Shown here: positions 1 to 6,415 of the stretch, one piece after another | Layout: each line of letters starts with the position of its first letter | Numbering within the stretch: position 1 is the stretch's first letter | NCBI GenBank assembly: GCA_002431635.1 | Contig: DJGH01000072.1 | Location: 164,281-175,955, forward strand | Direction: 5' to 3' | DNA length: 11,675 bases | Origin: Petrotoga sp. UBA5851 | GTDB taxonomy: Bacteria > Thermotogota > Thermotogae > Petrotogales > Petrotogaceae | The notes under the pieces: model-generated | The model's database searches: none | Seen by the model: the letters and a program-made list of their open reading frames with translations, nothing else | Told to the model about the DNA's origin: nothing | Position numbers and translations under genes: made by a program

Positions 1-25
1 GTTAAAGCCCCGCCATTTGTTTTAA

Positions 26-54
26 TTGACAGAAAAAAATTATTATGCTATACT
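26..54 (+). promoter_or_regulatory. Strong sigma-A-type promoter for the thrS leader transcript
   Basis: A perfect -35 TTGACA (26-31) is followed after 17 bp by TATACT (49-54), with a TG at 46-47 giving an extended -10. Transcription should start near 61-62, about 25 nt before the leader peptide start. Nothing coding is visible upstream in the window. Confidence 0.85.
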
Positions 55-85
55 ATATTTTAAATGTCAGAAAAGAGGTGTGTAT

Positions 86-154
86 ATGTTAAAGTACAAG
101 CTTTCTATAACAACTACCACCAACAACGCCGGTAAAAGACGTTGTAAGTTTTGA
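86..154 (+). CDS. Threonine-rich leader peptide (22 aa) of the thrS attenuator
   Basis: A 22-codon ORF starts at ATG 86 behind a GAGGTG ribosome binding site (75-80, spacing 5) and ends at TGA 152-154. Codons 8-14 read I-T-T-T-T-N-N, with four consecutive Thr codons (ACA ACT ACC ACC, 110-121); the C-terminus is basic (KRRCKF). It lies between a strong promoter and an intrinsic terminator, directly upstream of threonyl-tRNA synthetase. This is the classical design of a regulatory leader peptide: a ribosome waiting for threonyl-tRNA stalls at codons 9-12 and changes the folding of the downstream RNA. The Thr run resembles the E. coli thrL leader in style, probably by convergence. The function is inferred from position and codon content. 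It is too short for usual gene callers. Confidence 0.85.
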   Translation: MLKYKLSITTTTNNAGKRRCKF

Positions 155-186
155 CGTGCTCAAAACAAACAATAGTCAGTGCCGGC
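123..186 (+). promoter_or_regulatory. Alternative RNA structures of the thrS attenuator (candidate antiterminator)
   Basis: GCCGGT at 128-133 can pair with the terminator's 5' arm GCCGGC at 181-186 (five Watson-Crick pairs and one G-U), which would prevent terminator formation. ACAACG (123-128) and CGTTGT (140-145) form a competing hairpin that holds most of GCCGGT in its loop. A third perfect 7-bp hairpin, GTTTTGA/TCAAAAC (148-154/160-166), includes the leader stop codon. A ribosome stalled on the first Thr codons would leave 128-133 free, while one reaching the stop codon would cover it. The pairings are seen in the sequence; the switching mechanism is inferred. Confidence 0.55.
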
Positions 187-211
187 AGAAAGCCGGCACT
201 GATTTTTTTTT
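176..211 (+). terminator. Intrinsic terminator of the thrS attenuator
   Basis: TCAGTGCCGGC (176-186) and GCCGGCACTGA (192-202) form an 11-bp perfect GC-rich stem with an AGAAA loop, followed by nine T (203-211). It lies between the leader peptide and thrS, so it should control read-through into thrS. Confidence 0.93.
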
Positions 212-224
212 AGGAGGAGATATC

Positions 225-395
225 ATGAAGAGACCGCTCTTTCATATGACCTTTGATTTTTACGAAACATACCATGAAAAAAAAATCAAAGGAGATGGAA
301 ATTATGACAATTATGCAGGAACAGAGAAACATACTTTGGCATTCATCATTACACATTCTGGCAGTAGCTGTCAAAAGACTTTTTCCGGGAGCTAA
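225..395 (+). CDS. Possible 56-codon overlapping ORF behind a very strong RBS
   Basis: Immediately after the attenuator terminator there is a textbook AGGAGG (212-217) 7 nt before an ATG at 225. This frame runs 56 codons to TAA at 393-395, passing the thrS start at 304 and overlapping thrS by about 92 nt in another frame. The product begins MKRPLFHMTFDFYETYHEKK, is not Thr-rich, and I recognise no domain. Within the overlap its sequence is dictated by the conserved thrS frame. It may be a second leader or coupling peptide whose ribosomes open or occlude the thrS start, a remnant of an older N-terminus, or chance. The ribosome binding site is the main reason to list it. Confidence 0.3.
   Translation: MKRPLFHMTFDFYETYHEKKIKGDGNYDNYAGTEKHTLAFIITHSGSSCQKTFSGS
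288..294 (+). promoter_or_regulatory. Ribosome binding site fixing the thrS start at 304
   Basis: AAAGGAG at 288-294 lies 9 nt before ATG 304. The longer in-frame option, ATG 253, has no purine-rich site upstream and would add 17 Lys-rich residues. ATG 304 is therefore preferred. Confidence 0.7.
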
Positions 396-2034
396 ACTTG
401 GTAATGGTCAGGTAACAGACGAAGGATTTTTTTATGATTTTGATGATCTGACGGTCAAAGCTTCTGATCTGACACTTATACAGGATGAGATGGAAAAAAT
501 AATAGATGAGGGAATCAAGTATGAAAATAAAATTTTTCAGATACAACAGGCCTTGAATTTTTTTCGCAATGAGCCTTATAAACTTCAGATCCTTCAAAGA
601 ATGGACAAAAACGAAAAGATCTCTCTATGCAGCATAGGAGATTTTTATGATATATGTTCGCAAAGTCATATTAATAATTGTGAGAATATTGGAGCCATAA
701 AACTTTTAAGCATCGGCGGAGCCTACTGGATGGGAAATCCCAAAAATCAGATGTTCACAAGAATTTCAGGTATAGCGTTTGAAACTCACGAAGCACTGAA
801 TGAGTTTCTAACCTATTCAGAACTCATGAAAAAACATGACCACAGAGTTATAGGAAAACAACTTGAACTTTTTTCATTTCACCCACAGGCTCCCGGAAGT
901 GTTTTCTGGCATGAAAATGGTCTTATCTTGCGTAATCTTATTATAAGCTACTGGAGAAAAGCACACAGAAAAAATGGGTTCAGGGAAATAAGTACACCTA
1001 TACTTTTAGATTCAAGCTTATGGAAACAGTCGGGTCATTGGGATCATTACAAGCAAAGCATGTATACAACAAAAATTGAGGATAAAGAGTACGCTATAAA
1101 ACCTATGAGTTGTCCGGGAAGCATTTTGTACTACCTTGAAAAAAGCAGATCATACAGAGATCTTCCGCTTAAGGTTGCGGAGCTTGGTTTGGTTCACAGG
1201 AACGAACTTTCAGGCACTTTGCATGGTTTAATGCGTGTCAGACAGTTTATTCAGGATGATGCACATATTTTTATCTGTCCCCACCAGCTCTCTGAACAGA
1301 TACAGCAGGTAATTAAAATGTCTGTTGATATGATAGGGGAGTTTGGTTTCAGAGATTTTTCTTTTGCCGTATCAGTAAGAAGCTCTGAAAAAACGGGAAA
1401 ATACCTTGGAAATGATGAACAGTGGGAAAGAGCGGAAGCTAATCTCAAATCATCACTTGAGGCACTAAATTATACTTACTGTATATCTGAAGGAGACGCC
1501 AAATTTTATGGACCTTCAATCGATATTATGATTAACGACTGTCTGGGAAGAAAATGGCAATGTAGTACTCTGCAGCTCGATTTTAATCTTCCGCAGAGGT
1601 TTGAACTCGAGTATACAGACGTACAAGGAAAAAAACAGACACCTTTAATGCTTCACAGAACTCTGCTGGGTTCATTGGAACGGTTTATTGGAATACTCCT
1701 TGAACATACCAAGGGTCAGCTTCCGTTATGGCTTTCTCCGATACAGGCCGCTGTTATACCTATAAGCTCAAAGTATTCGGAGTATGGTAACACTATCTTC
1801 AGAATGCTTGAAGAAAAATCTGTTAGAGCAGTCATAATTGACAGTGAAGAAAGTCTTTCAAAACGTATCCGTCAGACTGTACTTTTTAAAATCCCTTATA
1901 TAGTTGTTCTCGGAGAAAGAGAAGTTTCAAACTCTGTCATTTCTGTAAGAAAAGCTGATGAGGATGAGAGCAGCGTATACAATATACAGGAATTCATCGA
2001 TTATATTAAGAAAGTAGAACGTTATAGAATATAA
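304..2034 (+). CDS. thrS: Threonyl-tRNA synthetase lacking the TGS domain
   Basis: This 576-aa enzyme charges tRNA-Thr with threonine in the cytoplasm. The class II catalytic core is complete: motif 2 reads HRNELSGTLHGLMRVR from residue 298, and the zinc/threonine ligands are C270 (MSCPG), H321 (DDAHIF) and H451 (LHR before the motif 3 region). The Ser-editing domain is also present: HSSLH (H13, H17) plus C118-x3-H122. A C-terminal anticodon-binding domain covers about 475-576. E. coli ThrRS is 642 aa; the corresponding residues here (C118, H122, C270, H321) sit 64 positions lower, and about 60 lower at H13/H17 and H451. The missing piece is therefore the N-terminal TGS domain, with no sign of frameshift. 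Expression is probably controlled by the Thr leader attenuator upstream. It may be a second, stress-induced ThrRS (compare B. subtilis thrZ), but whether another copy exists is unknown. Confidence 0.93.
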   Translation: MTIMQEQRNILWHSSLHILAVAVKRLFPGAKLGNGQVTDEGFFYDFDDLTVKASDLTLIQDEMEKIIDEGIKYENKIFQIQQALNFFRNEPYKLQILQRMDKNEKISLCSIGDFYDICSQSHINNCENIGAIKLLSIGGAYWMGNPKNQMFTRISGIAFETHEALNEFLTYSELMKKHDHRVIGKQLELFSFHPQAPGSVFWHENGLILRNLIISYWRKAHRKNGFREISTPILLDSSLWKQSGHWDHYKQSMYTTKIEDKEYAIKPMSCPGSILYYLEKSRSYRDLPLKVAELGLVHRNELSGTLHGLMRVRQFIQDDAHIFICPHQLSEQIQQVIKMSVDMIGEFGFRDFSFAVSVRSSEKTGKYLGNDEQWERAEANLKSSLEALNYTYCISEGDAKFYGPSIDIMINDCLGRKWQCSTLQLDFNLPQRFELEYTDVQGKKQTPLMLHRTLLGSLERFIGILLEHTKGQLPLWLSPIQAAVIPISSKYSEYGNTIFRMLEEKSVRAVIIDSEESLSKRIRQTVLFKIPYIVVLGEREVSNSVISVRKADEDESSVYNIQEFIDYIKKVERYRI

Positions 2035-2070
2035 GAAAAATCGTGCATCAATATGCACGCCTTTTCTTAT
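2031..2070. terminator. Bidirectional terminator shared by thrS and hypD
   Basis: The core stem CGTGCAT (2042-2048)/ATGCACG (2053-2059) has loop CAAT, with outer arms ATAAGAAAA (2031-2039)/TTTTCTTAT (2062-2070). Each strand therefore presents a T-rich tract after the stem. The stop codons of both converging genes (2032-2034 plus strand, 2067-2069 minus strand) lie inside the outer arms. Confidence 0.85.
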
Positions 2071-4430
2071 ATTTGTTGCTCGGTACGGTTAATTATCTCG
2101 TTTTGGAGTTCAGGAGAAAGGTTATTAAAGTAGTCACTGTATCCTGCAACCCTTACTATAAGGTTGCTGTATTCCTGTGGATTTTGCTTGGCTTTCAGAA
2201 GGGTATCACGGCTGACAACGTTAAACTGTATATGGTGTCCATCAAGCTTAAAATATACTCTTATAAGATCTTTAATCTTTATTATGTTTTCCAAAGACTG
2301 AAAGACACTCGGAAGGAACTTTTGGTTCAAGAGAGTGCCTCCGGTTCTTATATGATCCATCTTAGAAGCAGATTTAATAACCCCCGTAGGTCCGTTTTGG
2401 TCGGCATCACGTGCCGGAGAAATTCCTTCTGAAAGTGGCTCGAAAGCTTTTCTTCCATCGGCAGAAGCTCCACAAACACTTCCAAAGTATATGTGACAAG
2501 TGGTTGGAAGCATATCAATCCTATATTTTCCACCTTTTACATTGTTTCTCCCGGTGACGCAAGAGTAGAAAGCCTCAAAAACTTCTTTCATTATACTGTC
2601 TGCATAATCATCATCATTTCCGTACTTATGAGTATAGTTTTTAAAAAGTTTTTGCGCATCTTCATATCCGGCAAAATTTTTATTTAGTATCTCTTTAACC
2701 TGCAAAACAGAAAAAGTTTTTTCTTCAAAAACATGCTGTTTCAGAGAACTCAGACTATCTGCTATACTCCCTATGCCAACTCCCTGAATATAACTGGTGT
2801 TATACCTCGCCCCTCCGGAATTGTAATCACTGCCTTTTTTTATACAGTCATCGATTAGCACAGATAAAAAAGGAACAGGTATATACTTGGAATACATCTT
2901 TTCAATTATCATATTTCCTTTTATCTTTATATCTATAAAATGATTCAGCTGTTTTTTATAGATCTCAAAAAACTGCGAGTAATTTTCGGCCTCCTCAATT
3001 TTTATATTCAGACCTATCTGTTTTCCAGTATTGGTGTCATATCCGTTATTTAGAGTTATTTCAAGGACTTTTGGAAGATTAAAGTATCCTGTCAGAATAT
3101 ATGCTTCTTTTCCGAAAGCCCCTGTTTCAACACATCCACTTGTTCCTCCGCATCTTGCATCTTCTATGCTTTTCCCAGCCAGAATCATTTCCTGGATAAC
3201 AGCATCGGCATTAAAGACAGATGGCTGTCCCCAACCTTTTTTTATCACATCAAGTGCCTTAAGCAGGAAAGCATCCGGTGTTTTTTTGCTTATCTGGACG
3301 TTTGAACTAGGCTGCAAAAGACGCATCTCATCAACAACTTCAAGAATAAGGTATGACAGTTCATTAACGCCGTCAGAGCCATCAGGTTTGAGCCCGCCGA
3401 TATTTATGTTGGCAAAGTCCGTATAGGTACTGCTTTCTTTGAGCGTAACTCCTACCTTCGGAGGAGCAGGCTGATTGTTGAACTTCACCCAAAAACATTC
3501 CAAAAGTTCCTTTGCTTTTTCTCTGTCAATAGTCCCTTCAATCAACTGCTTACTGTAAAAAGGGAAAAGATGCTGATCGAGCCTGCCAGGATTGAATGAA
3601 TCCCAGTTATTCATCTCGGAAATTACTCCTACATGGACAAACCAGTACATCTGAAGAGCTTCATGAACAGTATCTGGCTTATACTCTGGTACCTTCGCAC
3701 AGATACGGCTTATTTCCTGAAGTTCCTCTTTTCTTTTTTCATTATTTTCTTCCTTACTCTTTTTTTGTGCAAGAACTGAATAGCGTCTGGCATAGGTTAT
3801 TATGGCATCACAGCAGATATCCATAGCTGTAAGTTCATCATACTTGTCCAGAGCATTAAAATCATTTTCCCAGTCTAGAAGTCCGATTGCTTTTTTTATC
3901 TCATTTTTAAATTCTTTAAAACCCTTTCCGTATATTTTTCCGTCAGCAACTGTATGACCAGGACCCCGCTGTTCCATGAACTCAGTAAATATTCCGGCAC
4001 TGTAACAATCCTTCCATTCCTTTGACATCATGGCAAGTATACGACCCCTTAAAGCTCTTTCCTGCCAAAAAGGAATTATTATCTCCCTCTGAACTTTCTT
4101 TGACTGCTCATCGACTTTAAAAAATATTTTCTCTCTTTTGTCGATTATCTCAAAATCCTCGGAACTATGACAGCACAACTCCGGAAAGGTTGGGGTATGT
4201 GCCGGCGAAGGACCTCTTTCCCCTACTATAAGCTCTCCGTCATAGATATCAATCTGCCTGTTCTCCATAAGATGCTTGAATGCCAACGCTCTTAGCACCG
4301 GAACTGGTACCCTGCCCTCATATCTTTCATAAGCCTGTGTCATTAAAACCGCTCTTTCCATAGAGATTCTAGCCTGGGTTCCAAGACTCTCTTTTCTTAG
4401 CTTTTCAACTCTTTCAGTCACTTCATCCAC
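2067..4430 (-). CDS. hypD: trans-4-hydroxy-L-proline dehydratase (glycyl radical enzyme)
   Basis: This 787-aa glycyl radical enzyme is predicted to dehydrate trans-4-hydroxy-L-proline to (S)-1-pyrroline-5-carboxylate. The thiyl-radical cysteine is C433 in GCVET (general base E435), and the glycyl radical loop RVAGYS carries G763. Residues I recall as active-site positions in Clostridioides difficile HypD are present at a shift of one: H159, D277, S333, F339, Y449, T644. Length matches the family (about 790). This set separates it from the glycerol/choline (GCVEP) and pyruvate formate-lyase types. The start is GTG at 4428-4430, overlapping the activase stop by 8 nt, with GAGG only 3 nt upstream; GTG at 4419-4421 (giving MTERVEKL) is a plausible alternative. 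It needs radical installation by the upstream activase and should be oxygen-sensitive. No proC is in the window. Confidence 0.93.
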   Translation of the reverse strand: MDEVTERVEKLRKESLGTQARISMERAVLMTQAYERYEGRVPVPVLRALAFKHLMENRQIDIYDGELIVGERGPSPAHTPTFPELCCHSSEDFEIIDKREKIFFKVDEQSKKVQREIIIPFWQERALRGRILAMMSKEWKDCYSAGIFTEFMEQRGPGHTVADGKIYGKGFKEFKNEIKKAIGLLDWENDFNALDKYDELTAMDICCDAIITYARRYSVLAQKKSKEENNEKRKEELQEISRICAKVPEYKPDTVHEALQMYWFVHVGVISEMNNWDSFNPGRLDQHLFPFYSKQLIEGTIDREKAKELLECFWVKFNNQPAPPKVGVTLKESSTYTDFANINIGGLKPDGSDGVNELSYLILEVVDEMRLLQPSSNVQISKKTPDAFLLKALDVIKKGWGQPSVFNADAVIQEMILAGKSIEDARCGGTSGCVETGAFGKEAYILTGYFNLPKVLEITLNNGYDTNTGKQIGLNIKIEEAENYSQFFEIYKKQLNHFIDIKIKGNMIIEKMYSKYIPVPFLSVLIDDCIKKGSDYNSGGARYNTSYIQGVGIGSIADSLSSLKQHVFEEKTFSVLQVKEILNKNFAGYEDAQKLFKNYTHKYGNDDDYADSIMKEVFEAFYSCVTGRNNVKGGKYRIDMLPTTCHIYFGSVCGASADGRKAFEPLSEGISPARDADQNGPTGVIKSASKMDHIRTGGTLLNQKFLPSVFQSLENIIKIKDLIRVYFKLDGHHIQFNVVSRDTLLKAKQNPQEYSNLIVRVAGYSDYFNNLSPELQNEIINRTEQQI

Positions 4431-5304
4431 CTACCTCATAATTCCGCTTTCTGAAAAACTCCTGCATCTGCGCAAAAGTTTCCGGCGGAAGTTTGTTCCG
4501 GTTATCTGCCTGATAATTTCTTGCTAAAGCATCATATTTGTTTTTAGCGTAATCATGGAACGATAAAAGCTCTATTTTATGTATTCCGCAGTATTTAAGA
4601 ACAGCATCCACCTGTTCCATATCTTTTAGCTTTGCATTCACGCCATTGACAAGCGGTATCCTTACAAGCACTTCACTTCCTCCTGCTATAAGCTTTTTAA
4701 GATTATCTATGATCAGTTCAACGGAGGAACCTGTATACTCCATATGCTTTTGCGGATCAGCGACTTTCAGATCGTAAAGAAATAAATCTGTGTAACGGAC
4801 AATATCCTGTATACTTTCCCATGAACAGTAACCGCTCGTTTCAACAGCTGTATTAATATGTTCGCACTTAAGTCTCTTCAATAACTCCAATGACTGAACA
4901 TTTGCCAGAGGCTCCCCACCAGAAATTGTTGCACCGCCTCCGCTCTGTTCATAAAAATCCCTGTCCTTCAACACAATGTTAACTATATCTTCAACATTCA
5001 TCTCTGTTCCTATAACTTCTCTGGCCTGATTGGGACATACAGCCACACATCTTCCGCACTTTATGCATTCTGAAAGGTCGGTGATGATTCTTCCCATGAA
5101 GATGCGTATAGCTCCTTTCGGACATTCTTTTATACATTTTCCGCATACTTTACACTTGGAGGCATAAAACATAAGATCTTTTTCAAAGCTCTGACCTTCA
5201 GGATTATGACACCAAAAGCAACGGAGTGGACAGCCTTTGAAAAAAACAGTAGTTCTTATGCCTGGACCGTCATGCAATGAAAACCGCTGTATTTTAAAAA
5301 CCAT
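4423..5304 (-). CDS. hypE: Glycyl radical enzyme activase for HypD (radical SAM)
   Basis: This 293-aa radical SAM activase should install the glycyl radical on HypD using S-adenosylmethionine and a reduced 4Fe-4S cluster. The radical SAM motif is C25-x3-C29-x2-C32, followed by HNPEG. An inserted double-ferredoxin segment carries C51/C54/C57/C61 and C80/C83/C86/C90, typical of activases outside the pyruvate formate-lyase group. SGGEP (128-132) is the SAM-binding motif. Length is normal for the family. The start ATG 5302-5304 has AAGGAAGG at 5313-5320, 8 nt upstream, inside the 3' end of the regulator gene. The 11-nt overlap upstream and 8-nt overlap downstream indicate translational coupling in one operon. 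The partner assignment rests on this adjacency. Confidence 0.92.
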   Translation of the reverse strand: MVFKIQRFSLHDGPGIRTTVFFKGCPLRCFWCHNPEGQSFEKDLMFYASKCKVCGKCIKECPKGAIRIFMGRIITDLSECIKCGRCVAVCPNQAREVIGTEMNVEDIVNIVLKDRDFYEQSGGGATISGGEPLANVQSLELLKRLKCEHINTAVETSGYCSWESIQDIVRYTDLFLYDLKVADPQKHMEYTGSSVELIIDNLKKLIAGGSEVLVRIPLVNGVNAKLKDMEQVDAVLKYCGIHKIELLSFHDYAKNKYDALARNYQADNRNKLPPETFAQMQEFFRKRNYEVGG

Positions 5305-5878
5305 TGCTTTGACCTTCCTTCAAAAAATTCGGACTGTGTACGGATAGTATTTTTACGGCTTTGTTGGTTCTGTTCTGCCAGTTGTGTGGTTTATGGGAGA
5401 TATAATGCGCACTATCGCCTGGATAAAGCTCGTATATGTCACCCGCAAGATACAGAGTAAGGATACCTTCAAGCACAAAAACAAACTCTTCTCCTTCGTG
5501 ACTGTATTTCTGAATCTTTTCGGTGTTCTTCTGTGGAAGAATCTCAACCACCCGTGGAAGAAGCATTTGGGTGGTCTGATTGGCTGAAAGAAGATAGTGA
5601 ATATAACCGTTCTCATGTATCTTCAGAACCTCTCTTTCATAACTACGTACAATCTCTCCGGCAGATATATCCTCATCAGAAAAAAAATCTTTTATATTTG
5701 TATCAAGCGCTTTTGCAATATTCATGAGTGAGTCTATGGCAACCGTAGACATACCACGTTCAAGCTGTGAAAGAAAACCGGCTGACAGCCCTGTTTTCTC
5801 GCTAAGATCTTTAAGAGTCATATTGCCTTTTAAACGATACTCCTTGATTTTTTTCCCAAGAGTCAGTATAGTTTTCAC
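5294..5878 (-). CDS. XRE-family transcriptional regulator with C-terminal cupin domain
   Basis: A 194-aa two-domain regulator and first gene of the hydroxyproline operon. Residues 8-63 form an XRE helix-turn-helix (MTLKDLSEKTGLSAGFLSQL, then ERG). Residues ~110-182 form a single cupin barrel with H127, E131 and H165 in the metal/ligand-site region. This architecture is typical of local regulators that sense a small metabolite; proline, hydroxyproline or P5C would fit here, which is inference. The start is uncertain. GTG 5876-5878 directly abuts its own AAGGGG with no spacer. An in-frame CTG at 5864-5866 sits 9 nt past GGGGTG and would give a protein beginning M-T-L-G-K-K-I, the usual N-terminus length for the family. 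The 3' end overlaps the activase by 11 nt. Likely autoregulated. Confidence 0.88.
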   Translation of the reverse strand: MKTILTLGKKIKEYRLKGNMTLKDLSEKTGLSAGFLSQLERGMSTVAIDSLMNIAKALDTNIKDFFSDEDISAGEIVRSYEREVLKIHENGYIHYLLSANQTTQMLLPRVVEILPQKNTEKIQKYSHEGEEFVFVLEGILTLYLAGDIYELYPGDSAHYISHKPHNWQNRTNKAVKILSVHSPNFLKEGQSNGF

Positions 5879-5915
5879 CCCTTTTTAATATACTAAATTT
5901 TTCTTTATTATTTTC

Positions 5916-5921
5916 ATTATA
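5916..5921 (-). promoter_or_regulatory. Candidate -10 box for the XRE-hypE-hypD operon
   Basis: The minus strand reads TATAAT here, about 40 nt before the regulator's start codon. No convincing -35 sits 16-18 nt upstream; TTGAAT is present but only 11 nt away. The region is very AT-rich, so chance boxes are likely. Confidence 0.3.
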
Positions 5922-6115
5922 TAAAATTTTTTATTCAAAATAACACTACATTAAAACACATATTAGAGCACTCAACCTTTTTAAAAGGCAACTAAGAGAC
6001 ATTTTCTTTATTTTATATACTTTTCTTCTTTTTCATCATAATAAATTTTTTTTAGGTAGTTATTTTTTTTATAGACTTTTAAAATGCTATTGTTTATTTA
6101 TTTTTAATTCATGTA

Positions 6116-6144
6116 TTGCAAAAAGATAATTTATATGTTATACT
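6116..6144 (+). promoter_or_regulatory. Strong extended -10 promoter of the candidate small RNA
   Basis: TTGCAA (6116-6121), a 17-bp spacer and TATACT (6139-6144), with TG at 6136-6137. The predicted start is near 6151. It does not sit at a suitable distance from any start codon; the next gene begins at 6453, beyond a terminator. Confidence 0.72.
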
Positions 6145-6150
6145 CTGAAT

Positions 6151-6343
6151 ATAACAAAAATGGTTTATTTTACTTATTAACTTTTTTTCATATATCACTT
6201 TTTTATATTTCAGAGTAACCTTAATTTAAACCAGCTATTTTCTGAAAGCTCCTTCCTATTTTCAGAATCTAAGCGATGTACTTTTTTCCATACACGTAAA
6301 ACCCCTTTCGTATCTGTGGCTCCACCAGGCCACAGATTTTTTT
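6151..6343 (+). ncRNA. Candidate small RNA (or terminated leader RNA), ~190 nt
   Basis: The segment is bounded by a near-consensus promoter and a clear intrinsic terminator and has no ORF with a ribosome binding site. It matches no riboswitch or T-box class that I recognise. TTCTGAAA/TTTCAGAA (6240-6247/6260-6267) forms an 8-bp hairpin whose loop is pyrimidine-rich and contains CTCCTTCC, complementary to Shine-Dalgarno sequences. CCTTTCGT (6304-6311) is perfectly complementary to ACGAAAGG (6437-6444) at the ribosome binding site of the downstream VTC gene. ACTCTGAA (6142-6149) and TTCAGAGT (6209-6216) are inverted repeats, with the first spanning the -10/start region. It could be a trans-acting sRNA, or a regulated leader when the terminator is read through. 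The boundaries are predictions. Confidence 0.55.
6312..6343 (+). terminator. Intrinsic terminator of the candidate small RNA
   Basis: ATCTGTGGC (6312-6320) and GCCACAGAT (6329-6337) form a 9-bp perfect stem with an 8-nt loop, followed by a run of seven T (6337-6343). It lies 110 bp upstream of the VTC gene and upstream of that gene's own -10 box. Confidence 0.88.
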
Positions 6344-6355
6344 GTTTAGTTGCCA

Positions 6356-6405
6356 TTTCTTAAAATTTTCTTAATTTTCTTAAGATTTCTTAAGATTTCT
6401 CTAAG
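6356..6405 (+). repeat. Five phased direct repeats TTTCTTAA(G), probable activator-binding array
   Basis: TTTCTTAA or a close variant begins at 6356, 6367, 6376, 6386 and 6396, with steps of 11, 9, 10 and 10 bp; the last copy is TTTCTCTAAG. The spacing of about one helical turn puts the copies on one face of the DNA. The block ends 10 bp before a -10 hexamer and covers the -35 position. This is the arrangement expected for OmpR/PhoB-type response regulators that activate promoters without a -35. The repeats are seen; the regulator is inferred and not encoded in the window. Confidence 0.65.
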
Positions 6406-6415
6406 TCCACAGTTC

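Noticed and set aside
156..224. Upstream extension of the 225-395 frame to a start at 156
   Set aside because: It would run through the terminator stem and has no ribosome binding site; only the ATG at 225 has one.
253..303. Longer thrS start at ATG 253
   Set aside because: There is no ribosome binding site upstream, and the extra residues are Lys-rich and unlike a TGS domain; ATG 304 has AAAGGAG at good spacing.
61..303. T-box riboswitch upstream of thrS
   Set aside because: No T-box (TGGN'CC-type) sequence, specifier stem or antiterminator bulge is visible; the Thr leader peptide explains the leader better.
2043..2432. 129-codon plus-strand ORF antisense to hypD
   Set aside because: It is a shadow of the strongly conserved hypD frame, with no ribosome binding site and no recognisable domain. 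The plus-strand ORFs at 3031-3426 and 3596-3826 are rejected for the same reason.
5976..5988. CCTTTTTAAAAGG inverted repeat as operator of the XRE regulator
   Set aside because: It is short, AT-rich and has no matching second perfect site; only the half CCTTTTTAA recurs at 5880-5888, overlapping the regulator's own SD. This is too weak to claim.
6157..6180. Tiny ORFs inside the candidate small RNA (e.g. ATG 6160, ATG 6276)
   Set aside because: They have only six or seven codons and no Shine-Dalgarno sequence.
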